Source: Blastococcus sp. TBT05-19
GTDB lineage: Bacteria > Actinomycetota > Actinomycetes > Mycobacteriales > Geodermatophilaceae
DNA length: 64,000 nt
Direction of reading: 5' to 3'
NCBI RefSeq assembly: GCF_003319095.1
Contig: NZ_QOHI01000002.1
Coordinates: forward strand, 432,234 to 496,233
The position numbers and the translations under genes were made by a program. Below the pieces are notes generated by a model. The model was not told the DNA's origin, searched no databases, and worked only from the letters and a program-made list of their open reading frames with translations. Below are positions 60,782 to 64,000 of this stretch, piece by piece. How positions within the stretch are numbered: the stretch's first letter is position 1; the number at the start of each line of letters is the position of its first letter.

Positions 60782-63004
60782 ATGACCACCGCTGCCCCGC
60801 CGTCGGAGATCGCCGACGAGGCCCTGGAGATCCTGCGCGAGCTCACCGGCCGGCCCGACGCCGTCTTCCGCGAGGGGCAGGACGCCGCGGTCGCCGCGCT
60901 GGTCGAGCGCTCCGCCCGGGCCCTGGTGGTGCAGCGCACCGGGTGGGGCAAGTCGGCGGTCTACTTCGTCTCCACCGCGCTGCTGCGCCGCCGCGGCGCC
61001 GGGCCCACGCTGCTGGTCAGCCCGCTGCTGGCGCTGATGCGCGACCAGGTCGCCGCCGCCGCCCGCGCCGGCATCCGCGCCGTCGAGATCTCCAGCGCGA
61101 ACATGACCGAGTGGGACGACATCGCCGCCCGTCTGGCCGCTGACGACGTCGACGTCCTGCTCGTCTCCCCCGAGCGCCTCACCAACCCGCGCTTCCGCGA
61201 GGAGCAGCTGCCCGGCCTCGTCGCGCGCTGCGGCCTGGTCGTGGTCGACGAGGCGCACTGCGTCTCCGACTGGGGGCACGACTTCCGGCCCGACTACCGC
61301 CGGATCCGCGACCTGCTGGGCACCCTGCCGCAGGGCACGCCGGTCCTGGCCACGACGGCGACGGCGAACGAGCGCGTGGTCGACGACGTCGCCGAGCAGC
61401 TGGGCGCCGGTGGCGTCGAGGTGACCACGGTCCGCGGCCCGCTCTCCCGTGACTCGCTGCGGCTGGGCGTCCTCCGCCTGCCCTCGGACCGCGCGCGCCT
61501 GGCCTGGCTGGCCTCCCACATCGGCGACCTGCCGGGCAGCGGCATCGTCTACACGCTCACCGTGGCCGCCGCGGAGGAGACCGCCAACCTGCTGCGCGAC
61601 GCCGGCCACGAGGTGCGCGCCTACACCGGCCGGCTCGACGACGCCGACCGCAAGGACGCCGAGGAGGCGCTGCGCGAGAACCGGGTCAAGGCGCTCGTCG
61701 CCACCTCCGCCCTGGGGATGGGCTTCGACAAGCCCGACCTGGGCTTCGTCGTCCACCTGGGCGCCCCGTCGTCGCCGGTCAGCTACTACCAGCAGGTGGG
61801 TCGTGCCGGTCGCGCCGTGGAGCACGCCGACGTGCTGCTCCTCCCGGGCCCGGAGGACATCGCCATCTGGCAGTGGTTCGCGACGTCGTCCATGCCCCGG
61901 GAGGACCACGCCGCCGCGGTGCTGACCGCGATGGCCGACGGCAAGGCGTGGTCGGTGGCGCGCCTGGAGACGGTCGCCGACGTGCGCCGCTCCCGGCTGG
62001 AGCTGCTGCTCAAGGTGCTCGCCGTCGACGGCGCCGTGGAGCGGGTGCAGGGCGGCTGGCGCTCGACCGGCCGCCCGTGGGTTTACGACGCCGACCGCTA
62101 CGGCCGGGTCACGCGCACCCGGGAGGCCGAGCAGCGGGCGATGCTCGCCTACGCCAGGCCGGTCGACGAGGCGGAGTGCCGCATGTCCTTCCTCCAGTCC
62201 GCGCTCGACGACCCGACCGCGGCCCCCTGCGGCCGGTGCGACGTCTGCGCCGGCCCCTGGTACTCGACCGACGTCCCCGAGGCCGCCGCGGAGAAGGCCT
62301 CGGCCGCCCTGGACCGCCCCGGCGTCGAGCTCGCCCCCCGGGCGATGTGGCCGACCGGCGCCGACCGGCTCGGTGTCGACGTGAAGGGCAAGATCCCGCA
62401 GTCGGAGCAGATGGCCACCGGCCGCGCGGTCGCCCGGCTCACCGACCTCGGCTGGGGGCAGCGGCTCCGCTCCCTGCTGGGTGACGACGGGTTGGGCGGC
62501 GTGGTGGAGCTCGACCTGGAGGCGCCCGGCATCGAGGAGGACCCCGACGCCGCGTTCGAGGTTCCGGTGCGCCGCTCGGTCTCCGACGTCCCGCCGGACG
62601 AGGAGCTGCTGCGTGCCTGCGGGCGGGTCCTGGCTGCCTGGGACTGGGCGGAGCGGCCCGCGGCGGTCGTCGCGATCCCGTCCCGCCGCCGACCCCGGCT
62701 GGTCAGCGGTGTGGCGCAGGGCCTCGCCCGGCTGGGACGACTCCCCTACCTGGGCGAGCTGTCCCTCGCGCACGGTGGGCCGACCGGTCAGCCCGGCGGC
62801 AACAGCGCCTTCCGCCTGGCCGCGGTGTGGGACCGGATCGTCGTCGGACCCGAGCTGCGCGAACGCCTGACCGAGGTCTCCGGTCCGGTGCTGCTCGTCG
62901 ACGACCTGGCGGACTCCCGCTGGACCATGACGGTCGCCGGCCGGGAGCTGCGCCGCGCGGGTGCGTCGTCCGTTCTGCCCTTCGCTCTGGCGCTCACCGC
63001 GTAG
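60782..63004 (+). CDS. recQ: RecQ-family DNA helicase with phosphoribosyltransferase-like C-terminus
   Basis: 740 residues. Helicase core: motif I TGWGKSAVYF near 55, DEAH box VVVDEAHCVSDWGHDFRPDY near 155, motif VI QVGRAGRAVEH near 337. A zinc-binding cysteine set follows (CGRCDVC near 483). The C-terminal ~120 residues read VVAIPSRRRP and VLLVDDLADSRWTMTVAG, like the PRPP loop of ComF-type phosphoribosyltransferases, an unusual tail. Leaderless start: TACTGT at 60768-60773, seven bases, A of ATG 60782. The gene ends in TAG. Confidence 0.88.
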   Translation: MTTAAPPSEIADEALEILRELTGRPDAVFREGQDAAVAALVERSARALVVQRTGWGKSAVYFVSTALLRRRGAGPTLLVSPLLALMRDQVAAAARAGIRAVEISSANMTEWDDIAARLAADDVDVLLVSPERLTNPRFREEQLPGLVARCGLVVVDEAHCVSDWGHDFRPDYRRIRDLLGTLPQGTPVLATTATANERVVDDVAEQLGAGGVEVTTVRGPLSRDSLRLGVLRLPSDRARLAWLASHIGDLPGSGIVYTLTVAAAEETANLLRDAGHEVRAYTGRLDDADRKDAEEALRENRVKALVATSALGMGFDKPDLGFVVHLGAPSSPVSYYQQVGRAGRAVEHADVLLLPGPEDIAIWQWFATSSMPREDHAAAVLTAMADGKAWSVARLETVADVRRSRLELLLKVLAVDGAVERVQGGWRSTGRPWVYDADRYGRVTRTREAEQRAMLAYARPVDEAECRMSFLQSALDDPTAAPCGRCDVCAGPWYSTDVPEAAAEKASAALDRPGVELAPRAMWPTGADRLGVDVKGKIPQSEQMATGRAVARLTDLGWGQRLRSLLGDDGLGGVVELDLEAPGIEEDPDAAFEVPVRRSVSDVPPDEELLRACGRVLAAWDWAERPAAVVAIPSRRRPRLVSGVAQGLARLGRLPYLGELSLAHGGPTGQPGGNSAFRLAAVWDRIVVGPELRERLTEVSGPVLLVDDLADSRWTMTVAGRELRRAGASSVLPFALALTA

Positions 63005-63014
63005 TTCTCCACAG

Positions 63015-63038
63015 CTTTTCGCACACATGTGCGAAAAG
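63015..63038. promoter_or_regulatory. LexA-like SOS box before alkB
   Basis: CTTTTCGCACA, CA, TGTGCGAAAAG: an 11-bp perfect inverted repeat with two-base centre. Its core (63019-63034) matches the actinobacterial LexA site TCGAAC-N4-GTTCGA at all but one symmetric position (C/G for A/T). It covers the -35 zone of the alkB promoter, whose -10 TAGCGT lies at 63045-63050. Confidence 0.65.
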
Positions 63039-63057
63039 TCCGGGTAGCGTCCTCCCC

Positions 63058-63684
63058 ATGACGCTGGCGCACCAGCCCTCGATGTGGGACCTCGCGGACG
63101 AGGCGAGCCTCGGTCGGCTCGACGCGGTCGTGCGGCACGAGCTCGGTCAGGGCGCGTGGGTGGACCACCTCCCCGGCTGGGTCAGCGGCTCCGACGAGGT
63201 GCTCGAGGTCCTGCTCGGCGACATCGGCTGGCGGGAGGACCGCCGGCAGATGTACGAGCGCGAGGTCGCGGTCCCTCGGTTGCTCCGCTGGTACGGCAGG
63301 GAGGAGCGGCTGCCGCACACGCTGCTCACCGAGGCACGGGGTGAACTGAACCGTCACTACGGCCCGGAGCTCGGGGAGCCTTTCGTCTCCGCCGGCATGT
63401 GCCTGTACCGCGACGGGCGGGACAGCGTCGCCTGGCACGGCGACCGCATCGGCCGCGGGCGTTCGACCGACACGATGGTCGCGATCGTGTCCTTCGGTTC
63501 GCCGCGCCCGCTCCTCCTCCGCCCCCTCGGTGGCGGGGAGTCGCTCCGCTTCCCCCTGGGCCACGGCGACCTGGTGGTCATGGGCGGCTCGTGCCAGCGC
63601 ACGTGGGAGCACTGCATCCCGAAGACGACGAAGCCCGTCGGACCGCGGGTGAGCGTCCAGTTCCGGCCTCGGGGCGTCGCCTGA
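63058..63684 (+). CDS. alkB: AlkB-type 2-oxoglutarate/Fe(II) DNA-repair dioxygenase
   Basis: 208 residues. The iron facial triad is visible: HGD in VAWHGDRIGRG near residue 124-126, and the distal His in TWEHCIPK near 186. The 2-oxoglutarate arginine pair is in GPRVSVQFRPRG. It should reverse alkylation damage on DNA or RNA. ATG 63058 lies exactly seven bases after TAGCGT, so it is leaderless. A LexA-like palindrome lies over the -35 region, fitting a DNA-damage role. It follows recQ by 53 bases. Confidence 0.9.
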   Translation: MTLAHQPSMWDLADEASLGRLDAVVRHELGQGAWVDHLPGWVSGSDEVLEVLLGDIGWREDRRQMYEREVAVPRLLRWYGREERLPHTLLTEARGELNRHYGPELGEPFVSAGMCLYRDGRDSVAWHGDRIGRGRSTDTMVAIVSFGSPRPLLLRPLGGGESLRFPLGHGDLVVMGGSCQRTWEHCIPKTTKPVGPRVSVQFRPRGVA

Positions 63685-63723
63685 GGAAGGACCACCCCTC
63701 CCCCCACGCCTCGCACGCTCGAC

Positions 63724-63745
63724 GCGGGCCCCTGAGGGGGCCCGC
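63724..63745 (+). terminator. terminator hairpin after alkB
   Basis: GCGGGCCCC, loop TGAG, GGGGCCCGC: a perfect 9-bp G+C stem about 40 bases after the alkB stop. A second palindrome (CCCCCTGCAGGGGG, about 63764-63777) follows. Together they separate alkB from the rRNA leader. Confidence 0.7.
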
Positions 63746-63789
63746 TCCAGGGCCCAGGGACCCCCCCTGCAGGGGGCCGATCTGGGCAT

Positions 63790-64000
63790 GTATTGTTCTC
63801 CCTGCGCCCCACGGAAGCCCGCAAGGGAGACCGAGGAGCCCCCCGCGGGGGAAGCTCTGGAAGCGGCGTAGAGTTGGACATCCAGCCAGTGACGGAGCCC
63901 GGAAGGGTCGAGTTGTTGCGCGTCCGCTCCTTGAGAACTCAACAGCGTGCCGAAAGTCAGTGCCAAGTAATACCCCGTGCCGCGGCTCGTGCAGTCGTGG
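63790..64000 (+). promoter_or_regulatory. promoter/leader region of an rRNA operon (cut by the window edge)
   Basis: The segment CTCCTTGAGAACTCAACAGC (from about 63928) followed by GTGCCGAAAGTC and AATACCCCGTGCC is the typical actinobacterial 16S rRNA leader with a boxA-like antitermination sequence. The 16S gene itself must start just beyond the right edge. Candidate -10 hexamers are TATTGT (63791-63796) and TAGAGT (63869-63874). I cannot tell which is used. Confidence 0.7.

Noticed and set aside
63764..63777. CCCCCTGCAGGGGG as a regulatory operator of the rRNA operon
   Set aside because: A short G+C palindrome next to a terminator; nothing ties it to rRNA control.
1..64000. CRISPR arrays, tRNA genes, insertion sequences, prophage or integrase genes
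   Set aside because: Looked for regular spaced repeats, cloverleaf-like segments in gaps, transposase and integrase motifs; none could be supported.

Overview
The base composition (roughly three quarters G+C, estimated by eye), strong G/C preference at third codon positions, many GTG starts, an actinobacterial 16S leader at the right edge, a second S4 gene type known from actinobacteria, motility and c-di-GMP genes, and above all a UAG codon at a predicted selenocysteine position all point to a chromosome of the actinobacterial family Geodermatophilaceae (Blastococcus, Geodermatophilus, Modestobacter group). There is no sign of phage, plasmid, insertion sequence or CRISPR. It reads as core chromosome with a heavy load of signalling genes.

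Layout. 1-5.6 kb: end of an unknown gene, a PilZ protein, an overlapping pair of dynamin-like GTPases, an RsbW-like kinase and a GAF-ANTAR regulator, closed by a palindromic terminator. 5.6-9 kb: an APC permease, a low-complexity protein with a duplicated motif and probable frameshift, and about 1 kb with no gene. 9-16.4 kb: a large GAF/PAS/SpoIIE phosphatase, another RsbW-like kinase, then a TPP-riboswitch-controlled ykoEDC-type thiamine-precursor transporter and an Nramp transporter. 16.5-24 kb: oxidoreductases, acetyltransferase, rhodanese, hydrolase, MsrA, an rRNA-type methyltransferase and a chemoreceptor flanked by two copies of a promoter-like repeat. 24-31 kb: phosphoribosyltransferase, MEDS-kinase, PAS-GGDEF, ATP-dependent DNA ligase, SulP, small proteins. 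31-38 kb: MarR regulator with a clear operator and divergent ABC exporter, old yellow enzyme, PAS-GGDEF and GAF-EAL. 37.6-41.9 kb: two ATPases plus an FtsX-type permease. 41.9-50 kb: a pair of paralogous small proteins, SDRs, a beta-lactamase-fold esterase, the UAG-selenocysteine redoxin, a uracil permease, and an iron-box-controlled DUF2470 gene back to back with rpsD. 50.6-58 kb: two more SpoIIE phosphatases, a soluble chemoreceptor with a C-terminal Cache-like domain, and a secreted protein with a SipW-type signal peptidase. 58-64 kb: acetyltransferase, BenE permease, PHP phosphoesterase, RecQ with a phosphoribosyltransferase-like tail, AlkB under a LexA-like box, and the start of an rRNA operon leader.

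How the parts may work together. Three SpoIIE-type phosphatases and three HATPase anti-sigma-like kinases suggest a branched partner-switching stress network. Two GGDEF, one EAL and one PilZ protein form a c-di-GMP set and two chemoreceptors point to motility. Several genes have a TANNNT or CANNNT hexamer 6-8 bases before the start codon and no ribosome site, the mark of leaderless mRNAs, and I used this to choose starts.

The most notable item is the gene at 46452-47108: an in-frame TAG sits exactly where the first cysteine of a redoxin WCPYC motif should be, followed 20 bases later by a hairpin with a GGUCC loop. TAG is also used as an ordinary stop in this window (Nramp gene, recQ), so reading through it needs context-dependent recoding, as known for UAG-selenocysteine in Geodermatophilus and Blastococcus.
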